Positions 24,420 to 32,187 of a DNA stretch of 45,509 nucleotides are shown piece after piece. The stretch is from an uncultured Prevotellaceae bacterium (GTDB lineage: Bacteria > Bacteroidota > Bacteroidia > Bacteroidales > Bacteroidaceae), in contig ONSR01000031.1 in the NCBI GenBank assembly GCA_900320565.1, positions 1 through 45,509 on the forward strand, given 5' to 3'. The position numbers and the translations under genes were made by a program. The notes under the pieces are model-generated. The model saw nothing but the letters and a program-made list of their open reading frames with translations, was not told the DNA's origin and did not search any database. Positions within the stretch are counted from its first letter, which is position 1. Each line of letters starts with the position of its first letter.

Positions 24420-26162
24420 TTATTTCTTAACCAACGTAGCGTCGTCAACAAGGATGTCCTGAGACTTTGAGTAATTACTGTCCTTAGGATTCATGACTAC
24501 AAGGCAAACAGTCGTCGTAGCCTCTAAGGTAAACTCGTATGATACAAGCGTCCAACCATTATTGTTGAGGTCGAAGAAGTCACCGTACTTATAAGCGCCG
24601 ACTGAGCCATCTGTGTTAACGGGAACATACCCACCCTTTGTCTGACTCTTATCAGCCGTAGTAGATTTAGCATAGAAAGAGAATGTGTAAGTGCCTGCTT
24701 CGAGTGTTATCTCCTGAGTAGCAAGACGCTTGTTTGCCGTTCCAGGGGCAGCAACCACGCAAGCATAACTGCCACCATGAGCATCTTGGCTTTGGCTAAG
24801 AGTAGCATTACTTGCAGAACTTGCTGACTTCCATCCTACAGGTGTTGTAGAGCCTGTCACCCATTCCTCGAAGCCACCGTTCACAAGTTCAGTTACCTCA
24901 TCGCCACCAGGACCAGGAGTCGGGCCAGGTATATCGCCACCGCCGCCTTGGCCGCCGTCGCCCTGCTCAAGGATAACAATATCGCCATTCTTGATTTCAG
25001 GAGTAACCTCGCCAGTAGTGTTATTGACATACTTCATCAGTTTGCCAGTCATCGTCACCTTCATGCCGACGGTAAGGGCAGAAACGCCAGAGGGAAGGTT
25101 TGCCCAATAGCCTTCGAAGACCTTTCCGCCATCCTTGGTATCAGCCATCCAGATGATTTGCTGATTGCGACTAATCTTGCCATCAGTTTCTGTGATATAA
25201 CCTGTAACGGCATAAGTCTCTGTAGAGGTTCCACCATTAGAAAGGCCATCAACCAACTGAGCCGCCTCAGCACAAGTAACGTTGATGACATCTCCTACAG
25301 GAGGCGTTTCGCCACCATCACCACCACCATCATCAGGAAGAATGACAACAGTTGCATTTTTTATCTCGGGGGTAACTTGGCCACTAGTGGAGTTCACATA
25401 CTTCAACAACTGGCCTGTAATCTTCACCTTAGTACCAGCAACAAACTCGGTAACACCTTCGGGAAGATTTGCATAATAAGCCTCGAATACCCTACCGCCG
25501 TCCTTCTTGTCAGCCATCCAGAAGGTCTGCTGGTTGCGACTAACGCTACCGATAACCTCAGTGATGTAACCGGTAACTGTATAGGTTTCTGTAGAAGTAG
25601 CACCATTCTCCAAAGCATTGGTCAGTTCAACAGCCTGAGCACAAGTAACAGGAGTGCCTTCGACAGGAGTGTCGCCACTGCCACTGCCGCCGCCATCATC
25701 GGGAAGAATCTCGACAATAGCATTCTTCATCTCGGGTGTAACTTGGCCACTATTGGAGTTGACAAACTTCATCAATTTACCTGTAATCTTCACCTTAGTA
25801 CCAGCAACAAACTCGGTAACACCTTCGGGAAGATTTGCATAATAAGCCTCAAACACTCTGCCGCCATTCTTTGCGTCGGCCAACCAGAAGGTTTGTTGAT
25901 TTCTACTTACAGCACCGATAACCTCAGTGATGTAACCAGTAATGGTATAAACCTCAGAAGAAGTTGCGCCATCAGCCAGAGCATTTGTCAACTCAACAGC
26001 CTGAGCACAAGTAACCGGAGTGCCTTCGTTAGATGAAGAGCCACCGCCATCAGAACTGCTGCTCTTATCGGGCAGGTTGAATGGAGCGGGAACGTCAACA
26101 CAGCTACTGAGGGCAAATGCCGTCAGCAACATAAGTGCAAATGTTTTGAAAGTCTTTTTCAT
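24420..26162 (-). CDS. Lipoprotein with three OB-like (DUF6359-type) repeats and a C-terminal beta-sandwich
   Basis: A 580-aa lipoprotein (lipobox LSSC near residue 21). Three repeats of about 105 residues lie at about 50-160, 170-275 and 295-400, each with the pattern VTCAQAVELTNAL...YTVTGYITEVIG.VSRNQQTFWMAD...GGRVFEAYYANLPEGV...VAGTKVKITGKLMKYVNS. The pattern resembles small OB-fold domains (DUF6359/YhcR-type) found in secreted nucleases and other Bacteroidetes lipoproteins. Repeats are joined by Gly/Asp linkers. The C-terminal domain (about 430-580, NGGFEEWVTGSTTPVGWKS...) resembles a carbohydrate-binding beta-sandwich. Repeats 1 and 2 are almost identical in DNA over long stretches, with a spacing of 366 bp. 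It lies 32 bp after the DUF5689 gene. Confidence 0.75.
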   Translation of the reverse strand: MKKTFKTFALMLLTAFALSSCVDVPAPFNLPDKSSSSDGGGSSSNEGTPVTCAQAVELTNALADGATSSEVYTITGYITEVIGAVSRNQQTFWLADAKNGGRVFEAYYANLPEGVTEFVAGTKVKITGKLMKFVNSNSGQVTPEMKNAIVEILPDDGGGSGSGDTPVEGTPVTCAQAVELTNALENGATSTETYTVTGYITEVIGSVSRNQQTFWMADKKDGGRVFEAYYANLPEGVTEFVAGTKVKITGQLLKYVNSTSGQVTPEIKNATVVILPDDGGGDGGETPPVGDVINVTCAEAAQLVDGLSNGGTSTETYAVTGYITETDGKISRNQQIIWMADTKDGGKVFEGYWANLPSGVSALTVGMKVTMTGKLMKYVNNTTGEVTPEIKNGDIVILEQGDGGQGGGGDIPGPTPGPGGDEVTELVNGGFEEWVTGSTTPVGWKSASSASNATLSQSQDAHGGSYACVVAAPGTANKRLATQEITLEAGTYTFSFYAKSTTADKSQTKGGYVPVNTDGSVGAYKYGDFFDLNNNGWTLVSYEFTLEATTTVCLVVMNPKDSNYSKSQDILVDDATLVKK

Positions 26163-26194
26163 AATGATATATGTGTTATTGTTTGTTTCTTCAA

Positions 26195-27037
26195 TTATTT
26201 AGTCCAAGTTAAATCGCTTTGGGTACGGGCAAGTATCTGCCATGTGCCACGATAAATAGTTGCAATGCCATAAAGTTCTACTGGCGTCGTAGGAATTGCA
26301 ACGCCTTTGAAGGCTGCATAAGTGCTGGTACGAAGCACGCACTTGCTTCCGGCATTGCCTCCCGAAAGAGTTCTGTTGACACAATTACTTACGAGACTAA
26401 CCGAGCCGTCGTCTGGAGCAATTATGGGAGTGCCGTCACGGCTGATTGTCACACCACTTAGGCGAACAACCCTGCCAGCTTGCTGAGCCATCGTCTTGCT
26501 TGCATCGAAATCAATCGTATCGACCTTCATCGTTCCGAAAGCCAAAGCGTCAGAACTGCCGTCCATAATAAGGCGAACATGCTTCTTCCAGTCGGACAAT
26601 TCCATTCTGCCCAAGCCTCCGTTATAAAGGCCGCCTAACTGTGCTTGATTTCCATAACCACCAATGTAGAGGCCTTTGAGGCTAATGAGAAGTTTCTGTC
26701 CTACTGGCATGAAAGCGCCTTGGTCCGAGCCATTGATACCAATAATGATACCACCTGTCTCGTCCTGAACAGAGATTTGCTTGTAAAGGTTATCACCGTA
26801 ATCATTACCATTGATCACACAACGCAACCAAAGGTCTTCTGTAATCTGCTTGTAGTTATCGCTACTGATAGTGCTGGCATACGTATTCTGCAACTCTGCA
26901 ATGGTAACAGTTGTACCAGCTTCCAATTCATTGTTGCCATAGGGAATGCCTTCTGGAACGTCCCAATCGCCTTCCATACAAGATGCCAGTGTGAAGGTTC
27001 CTGCCAGCAGAGCTATGATATATAATTGCTTTTTCAT
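26195..27037 (-). CDS. DUF5689-domain lipoprotein
   Basis: A 280-aa lipoprotein with lipobox LASC (Cys near residue 20). The DUF5689 region (about 43-270) begins TVTIAELQNTYAS and continues with an OB-like core, LWLRCVINGNDYGDNLYKQISVQDETGGIIIGINGSDQGAFMPVGQKLLISLKGLYIGGYGNQAQLGG. Family members are found next to TonB-dependent receptors in many Bacteroidetes, but their function is not established. It lies 40 bp downstream of the receptor gene and 32 bp upstream of the OB-repeat lipoprotein, so it is likely a surface partner of the receptor in place of a SusD protein. Confidence 0.85.
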   Translation of the reverse strand: MKKQLYIIALLAGTFTLASCMEGDWDVPEGIPYGNNELEAGTTVTIAELQNTYASTISSDNYKQITEDLWLRCVINGNDYGDNLYKQISVQDETGGIIIGINGSDQGAFMPVGQKLLISLKGLYIGGYGNQAQLGGLYNGGLGRMELSDWKKHVRLIMDGSSDALAFGTMKVDTIDFDASKTMAQQAGRVVRLSGVTISRDGTPIIAPDDGSVSLVSNCVNRTLSGGNAGSKCVLRTSTYAAFKGVAIPTTPVELYGIATIYRGTWQILARTQSDLTWTK

Positions 27038-27077
27038 TGCTTCCTTATATTATATAATAATGTATATTCGATGTGCT

Positions 27078-29645
27078 TTAGAATCTGTAGTTCAGATTGA
27101 GCAAGAAGTTGAAGCCCTGGGCATAGAACTTCTTGGCATTCTTCTCGAAGTTATAGGTACGAGGCTTTGTCGTTGCCTCTGTGCCTTGGCCCTCTGTCTC
27201 GGTAACACTGTAGTTGCTACGGCTCTGTTCATAACCGCCTGTCGTAATCTTGCGACGATTAGTCAGGTTGCAGAGCTGCAGGTTAACGCTGAGAGGATGG
27301 TGGAACACATAGAACTGACGACCAATACTTGCGTCGAGCATAAAGCCGCCATTACCCTTGGCCTGAGCAGGAACATCATATTCACCTGCATGATAGCGAC
27401 CAGCATTCTTCAGGTTCTGCTCATAGCGCATATTCGTGCTATAGGAAAGATAGATGCGGTCGTAGTAATTGCCTGTCAGGTTCAAGTACCAACGCTTAAT
27501 GCGATAGTTCAAGCCGAGACTTGCTGCAGCCAAAGGCGTGCCGCTTTGACGCATGCCGTCGTTGTGGCAAATCTCCTCGTGCATCTCACCTGAAGTACTG
27601 TTCATCCAGTTAACCTTGGTATCATCAATGTACTTGGCTTCGCTATAGGTTCCCAGTGCAACGAGGTCAAGGCTGCTGGTCAGTCTGACTTTTAAACCGA
27701 CTTCAACACCACAATACGCTTTCTTAACGCCAGTCAGACTATTGTATGAGAAGCTATTGCTGTCGTCGTTGTAGAACTGCTGCCACTCGTTGCCGTCGTG
27801 GATATAATAGTAATAACCATTCACGTTAAGGCGGAACCACTTATTGTTGATGGCATAACCGAGCTCAGCACTCAAGACTTTCTCATTGTTGAGATTCTGT
27901 ACATAATCATTATTCATCTCAGGACACATGAAAGCAACTGAAGCGCCAGGAGCCCTGAGTTCATAGCCCAAGCCGGCCATGATGGCATGTCCCTTTCCGA
28001 GGTTAATGGTAGAACCCATCTTCAGACCACCATCGAGGAAATGAGCTATGCCGCTCTTGCCATAACTATTGTCCTGGAAGAGGCCGTTACGCATGAAGCC
28101 TTCTCTCCACATCCTGCGTCCACCAATCTTACCTGTAATAAAGCTATGCATGATGTCGCGGTCCATACTGAAGCTGGTCCAAAGCTTAATATCCTGATTC
28201 CACAGGTTGTAATCGTAGCCATAGCGGTCACCTTCAATAAGTTTCTGGTAACCGTGATTTACGTCGTACATTGCTTCAGTCGAGGTCTCTTGATAATCAC
28301 CTACAAGATAAGTATTGGTGTTATGGAAGTACTGACCGCCCAAGAGGTCCTCGATGGTTCTGAAGTGCGAACCACGATTGCTGAGCAGTTGTACACCAGC
28401 GCTGAACTTAGTTCCGGGCTTGATGTTCCAATCGTAAGTGCTCGACAGGTTGGTCATCAGGTGATTATTGTGGCGAGCCTCTATCCAATAGATAGCGTCA
28501 GCGCCAATCTTGTTGAGCTGAGTATTGGCAAAGTACAGTTCGTCGAAATTGATTTGACGATATGCTTCATTCTGCCAATTGTCGTAAGCTGTCCAGAAAG
28601 CTGCATTGTCATAGTTGTAGTCGCCATCTCTTCCCCAAACATCATAATTATATGACGGGAAGCGCTTCCAATAGTCGGGATGAGGGTTGGTGCCGCTATA
28701 GTTGAGCTTGGTGCTCTTGTACTTGGCAAGTTTGAAGAAGAAGCTTGTGGTGAGCTTCATGTTTTCCTTGATGTTGAAGTCCCATGTAGCTAGCACACTC
28801 GGTTCGAAGTTGTTGACGACGCGGCTGGCTCTTTTCTTGCCCCCTTGATAGCCCCAATATGGGTTGTATTGATAGTCGTTGGCAAGCCAATAGGCCTCGT
28901 CCGTACTTGCACCGGCCGTAGCTCTTTCTGTTGGGCTGCCCCATGTGGCAAGGCTGATTGAATGCTTGTCGTTGATAATCTTTTGGGCTGACAGGAAGTA
29001 AGCCAGGCTGTTGTAGAAGGTTCCCTTGATGGCTGCTGTCTGCATGTTGGCCCAACGATAGCCTACTGTGCCGAAGAAAGCCCAACCGTCTTTGCTGAGA
29101 CCAGTACCATAGGAATACATAGCTCGCAATGTGTAGTTGCGATTAGCTCCAGAAAGTGTTACCTTATGCCCGGCAGGCATTTGGCTTGCACGAAGGTTAT
29201 AGTTGCTGCTTCCACCCATTCCACTGAAGGAGAAGTTATTGCCCTCGAAAGCTCCGACATCGTCTTTGTTACGAACAGCATCGTTCATGCCGCCGATTGT
29301 GGAATAAGAAAAGCGACCGTTCTCAGGATTGTTCACCTGAACGCCATTCATGTAGATGTCGTTGTAGGCATTGTCCAAAGCACGATACTTGAACCAAACG
29401 CCAGTCCATGCCCAACTTATTTGGCTGGCATAGACATTGCTTGCTGAGTTGATTCGGATGACATCGGTTGTAATGTCATCATTTTCGCCGAGTTGTGATT
29501 CAGTGAAGGTGAAGTTGCTGTCGTCTGTCAGCAGTTCCTCTTCCATCGTGCTCAACGAATCCACGCTGGCCGACTCTGTTGTCTGAGCGTGGCCCAATGA
29601 TGTTGCCGCAAGTGCAAACGTCAATAGCAGATGTTTCTTTTTCAT
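27078..29645 (-). CDS. TonB-dependent outer-membrane receptor
   Basis: An 855-aa outer-membrane protein with a signal peptide (MKKKHLLLTFALAATSLGHAQ). The N-terminal part lacks the CarboxypepD_reg domain usual in SusC proteins. The plug region includes VIRINSASNVYASQISWAWTGVWFKYRALDNAYNDIYMNGVQVNNPENGRFSYSTIGGMNDAVRNKD. The rest has alternating aromatic beta-strands of a 22-strand barrel, and the last residues (GFNFLLNLNYRF) end in Phe as in outer-membrane barrels. It has a good -7 box at 29680-29687 and heads a five-gene operon. No SusD gene follows. DUF5689 and OB-repeat lipoproteins take that place. The imported substrate is unknown. Confidence 0.9.
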   Translation of the reverse strand: MKKKHLLLTFALAATSLGHAQTTESASVDSLSTMEEELLTDDSNFTFTESQLGENDDITTDVIRINSASNVYASQISWAWTGVWFKYRALDNAYNDIYMNGVQVNNPENGRFSYSTIGGMNDAVRNKDDVGAFEGNNFSFSGMGGSSNYNLRASQMPAGHKVTLSGANRNYTLRAMYSYGTGLSKDGWAFFGTVGYRWANMQTAAIKGTFYNSLAYFLSAQKIINDKHSISLATWGSPTERATAGASTDEAYWLANDYQYNPYWGYQGGKKRASRVVNNFEPSVLATWDFNIKENMKLTTSFFFKLAKYKSTKLNYSGTNPHPDYWKRFPSYNYDVWGRDGDYNYDNAAFWTAYDNWQNEAYRQINFDELYFANTQLNKIGADAIYWIEARHNNHLMTNLSSTYDWNIKPGTKFSAGVQLLSNRGSHFRTIEDLLGGQYFHNTNTYLVGDYQETSTEAMYDVNHGYQKLIEGDRYGYDYNLWNQDIKLWTSFSMDRDIMHSFITGKIGGRRMWREGFMRNGLFQDNSYGKSGIAHFLDGGLKMGSTINLGKGHAIMAGLGYELRAPGASVAFMCPEMNNDYVQNLNNEKVLSAELGYAINNKWFRLNVNGYYYYIHDGNEWQQFYNDDSNSFSYNSLTGVKKAYCGVEVGLKVRLTSSLDLVALGTYSEAKYIDDTKVNWMNSTSGEMHEEICHNDGMRQSGTPLAAASLGLNYRIKRWYLNLTGNYYDRIYLSYSTNMRYEQNLKNAGRYHAGEYDVPAQAKGNGGFMLDASIGRQFYVFHHPLSVNLQLCNLTNRRKITTGGYEQSRSNYSVTETEGQGTEATTKPRTYNFEKNAKKFYAQGFNFLLNLNYRF

Positions 29646-29679
29646 TTATTATAAGTGTTATAATTTATGTATTATGGTG

Positions 29680-29687
29680 CAAACTTA
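29680..29687 (-). promoter_or_regulatory. -7 box of the TonB receptor operon
   Basis: Reads TAAGTTTG followed by C on the minus strand, 35 bp before the ATG. It is divergent from the promoter at 29762-29769, about 75 bp away, so one regulator could control both directions. Confidence 0.7.
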
Positions 29688-29761
29688 TAAAAATTTATGC
29701 TATCTTCGACATGTTAAGGCATATTTTTTTTGTTATGTGCATTTCCTTTCACAAAAATGCT

Positions 29762-29769
29762 TAACTTTG
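29762..29769 (+). promoter_or_regulatory. -7 box of the EEP-family gene
   Basis: TAACTTTG followed by C, 25 bp before the ATG at 29795. Confidence 0.7.
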
Positions 29770-29794
29770 CAATAAAAAATAAACGATTACTGAA

Positions 29795-30838
29795 ATGAAA
29801 CACACATTCTTTACACTTGTTTCGGTCCTTCTTTTGTGCGCCGCATACACAAATGCTCAAAATCGCAGGCTCATGGTTCATGCTGTGGCGTTCTACAATT
29901 TGGAGAACCTTTTCGACACTTGCCACGATGCTGGCAAGAACGATTATGACTTCCTTCCGGACGGTTCATACCATTGGGACGAGAACAAGTACACGAACAA
30001 GCTTGCCAATATGGCTCGTACTCTTTGCGACCTCGGCACAGACAAGTTGCCATATGGAGCCAGCATTATCGGTGTTAGCGAAGTGGAAAACGACAAAGCC
30101 CTCGACGACCTTATGGCACAGCCTAATATGAAGGAACGCGGCTACAAATACATCCACCTCGAAGGTCCTGACAAGCGTGGCGTTGACTGTGCCCTCATCT
30201 ACAACCCCAAGGCTTTCAAGGTCGAGAAGTATTTCCACAAGCTTTATGTCTATGAGAATGGCGACACCACTCGTGCCACACGTCCATTCCTCTGTGTGCA
30301 GGGCAAGCTGGCAGGCGACAACCTCACGGTCATCGTATGCCACTGGCCGAGCCGTGCTTCCGAAAATGTCTTCCGTGAGTATGCAGGAAAGCAGGTTAGA
30401 GCACTTACTGACAGCATTCGCCTTGCCGATCCCTCGCAGCATATCATGGTAATGGGCGACATGAACGATGACCCAGACAACACTTCTATGGCTAAGTATC
30501 TTGGTGCTCGACGCAAGATGAAAGATGTTGGCGAAGGCGACTTCTATAATCCTTGGTGGGATGTGCTCAGGAGCAAAGGACAGGGCACACTCTCCTATCA
30601 GGGCGGATGGAACCTCTTCGACCAAATCGTATGCTCACGCAACATGCTCGACCTCGATGGAAAGAAGGAGTACAAGGGACTCACACTTTATGGCTATCAC
30701 ATCTTCAAACGTGATTACCTCCTGCAACAAGAAGGCAAATACAAGAATACGCCAAAGCGCACAACAAGTGGCGGAGTATGGATCAACGGCTATAGCGATC
30801 ACTTACCTACTGTGACGTATTTAGTGAAAGCAATGTAA
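29795..30838 (+). CDS. Secreted endonuclease/exonuclease/phosphatase (EEP) family protein
   Basis: A 347-aa exported protein with a signal peptide (MKHTFFTLVSVLLLCAAYTNAQ). The EEP fold is clear: VAFYNLENLFDTCHD (metal/phosphate-site Asn), IIGVSEVENDKAL (metal-binding Glu), CALIYNPKAF, VIVCHWPSR (catalytic His), IMVMGDMNDDPDNTS (Asp and Asn of the active site), and GYSDHLPTVTYL (final Asp-His pair). Such enzymes hydrolyse phosphodiester or phosphomonoester bonds in nucleic acids, sugar phosphates or lipids; the substrate cannot be fixed from the motif. It is divergently transcribed from the TonB receptor operon, which suggests that it processes the substrate before uptake. Confidence 0.9.
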   Translation: MKHTFFTLVSVLLLCAAYTNAQNRRLMVHAVAFYNLENLFDTCHDAGKNDYDFLPDGSYHWDENKYTNKLANMARTLCDLGTDKLPYGASIIGVSEVENDKALDDLMAQPNMKERGYKYIHLEGPDKRGVDCALIYNPKAFKVEKYFHKLYVYENGDTTRATRPFLCVQGKLAGDNLTVIVCHWPSRASENVFREYAGKQVRALTDSIRLADPSQHIMVMGDMNDDPDNTSMAKYLGARRKMKDVGEGDFYNPWWDVLRSKGQGTLSYQGGWNLFDQIVCSRNMLDLDGKKEYKGLTLYGYHIFKRDYLLQQEGKYKNTPKRTTSGGVWINGYSDHLPTVTYLVKAM

Positions 30839-30872
30839 AGCAGACATTGCAAAAGTGCAGCAAAGAGCAAAA

Positions 30873-30907
30873 CTTTAAACTCTAAACTTTAAACTTTAAA
30901 CTTTATT
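30873..30907. repeat. Heptanucleotide array upstream of the aldolase promoter
   Basis: Units CTTTAAA, CTCTAAA, CTTTAAA, CTTTAAA, CTTTATT, ending 3 bp before the -7 box. The array therefore fills the space where a -33 element would be. Confidence 0.9.
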
Positions 30908-30910
30908 TTG

Positions 30911-30918
30911 TATCTTTG
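30911..30918 (+). promoter_or_regulatory. -7 box of the fructose-bisphosphate aldolase gene
   Basis: TATCTTTG followed by C, 61 bp before the ATG. The heptamer array lies directly upstream. Confidence 0.75.
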
Positions 30919-30979
30919 CACCCGCAAAAAAAAAGACAAACATTATTTTATATAATAAATAGTTAAATTGTAAATCACT

Positions 30980-31978
30980 ATGACAAGTTACAAAGAACTC
31001 GGCCTGGTGAACACCCGTGAGATGTTCAAAAAGGCAGTTGCTGGCGGCTATGCCATCCCAGCTTTCAACTTCAACACACTCGAACAGATGCAGGCCATCG
31101 TACAGGCTGCAGTAGAGACAAAGTCTCCCGTCATCATGCAGGTCAGCAAGGGTGCCCGCAACTATGCAAACGGCACCATCCTTCGCTATATGGCTCAGGG
31201 TGCTGTAGAATATGCTAAGGAGCTCGGTTGCGAGAATCCTCAGATTGTTCTTCACCTCGACCACGGCGACAGCTTCGAGCTCTGCAAGGACTGCATCGAC
31301 AATGGTTTCTCCAGCGTTATGTTTGATGGCAGCTCTCTTCCTTATGAGGAGAACATCCGCATCACCAAGCAGGTGGTAGAATATGCTCACGCTCACGACG
31401 TAACCGTAGAGGCTGAGCTGGGCGTGCTGGCTGGCGTTGAAGACGAGGTTCAGGCCGAGAAAAGCCACTATACGAAGCCCGAAGAGGTAATCGACTTCGC
31501 TACTCGCAGCGGTTGCGACAGCCTGGCTATCTCCATCGGCACAAGCCACGGTGCTTACAAGTTCACTCCTGAGCAGTGCACACGCGACCCGAAGACTGGC
31601 AGGCTCGTGCCTCCTCCATTGGCATTCGACATCCTGCACGAGATCGAGAAGAAGCTTCCTGGCTTCCCCATCGTGCTCCACGGCTCAAGCTCCGTGCCTC
31701 AGGAAGAGGTTGACACCATCAACGCTCACGGCGGTAAGCTGCCCGATGCAGTTGGTATTCCCGAAGAGCAGCTTCGCGAGGCCAGCAAGAGCGCAGTCTG
31801 CAAGATTAACATCGACAGCGACAGCCGTCTTGCTATGACCGCTGCTATCCGCAAGCACTTCGACGAGAAGCCCGGCGACTTCGATCCCCGTCAGTACCTG
31901 AAGCCCGCTCGCGAGAACATGAAGAAGATGTACATCCACAAGATTGTGGAGGTTCTCGGTAGCAACAATAAGCTCTAA
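30980..31978 (+). CDS. fbaA: Class II fructose-bisphosphate aldolase
   Basis: A zinc-dependent cytoplasmic glycolytic enzyme that splits fructose-1,6-bisphosphate into dihydroxyacetone phosphate and glyceraldehyde-3-phosphate. The 332-aa length fits class II enzymes of Bacteroidetes. Motifs: YAIPAFNFNTLEQMQAIVQAA, VLHLDHGDSFELCKDCI (zinc His and catalytic Asp), VEAELGVLAGVEDE, ISIGTSHGAYKF (zinc His), VLHGSSSVP (zinc His) and KINIDSDSRLAMT. Codon use is strongly biased toward a small set (for example CTC/CTG Leu, CGC/CGT Arg), as in highly expressed genes. It is followed by a strong terminator at 32003-32040. Confidence 0.95.
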   Translation: MTSYKELGLVNTREMFKKAVAGGYAIPAFNFNTLEQMQAIVQAAVETKSPVIMQVSKGARNYANGTILRYMAQGAVEYAKELGCENPQIVLHLDHGDSFELCKDCIDNGFSSVMFDGSSLPYEENIRITKQVVEYAHAHDVTVEAELGVLAGVEDEVQAEKSHYTKPEEVIDFATRSGCDSLAISIGTSHGAYKFTPEQCTRDPKTGRLVPPPLAFDILHEIEKKLPGFPIVLHGSSSVPQEEVDTINAHGGKLPDAVGIPEEQLREASKSAVCKINIDSDSRLAMTAAIRKHFDEKPGDFDPRQYLKPARENMKKMYIHKIVEVLGSNNKL

Positions 31979-32002
31979 AGCAGTAAAATCCCTGCACAAC
32001 TA

Positions 32003-32040
32003 TAAAGGTCTGAGATCAACCTCAGACCTTTATTTTTTTT
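32003..32040 (+). terminator. Rho-independent terminator after fbaA
   Basis: A perfect 12-bp stem (TAAAGGTCTGAG with CTCAGACCTTTA) around loop ATCAAC, followed by TTTTTTTT. Confidence 0.95.
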
Positions 32041-32115
32041 AAATAAAAGTCAAATTGCTTGACACTTAAGCACTCAACCGCTTCGCTTTTGCATGAAAAT
32101 AAGAGAATAAGCAAA

Positions 32116-32150
<35 letters not shown>

Positions 32151-32155
32151 TTTCG

Positions 32156-32163
32156 TATCTTTG
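32156..32163 (+). promoter_or_regulatory. -7 box of the lptF/G-type gene
   Basis: TATCTTTG followed by C. A short hairpin (TGCGCA/TGCGCA, 32162-32179) lies in the 25-nt leader. The box excludes the longer reading frame that starts at 32059. Confidence 0.75.
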
Positions 32164-32187
32164 CGCACCAAAGTGCGCACAAGACAA

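Noticed and set aside
27078-29645. SusC-type receptor of a standard polysaccharide utilisation locus
   Set aside because: The CarboxypepD_reg domain at the N-terminus and a downstream SusD gene are both missing, so the general name TonB-dependent receptor is safer.
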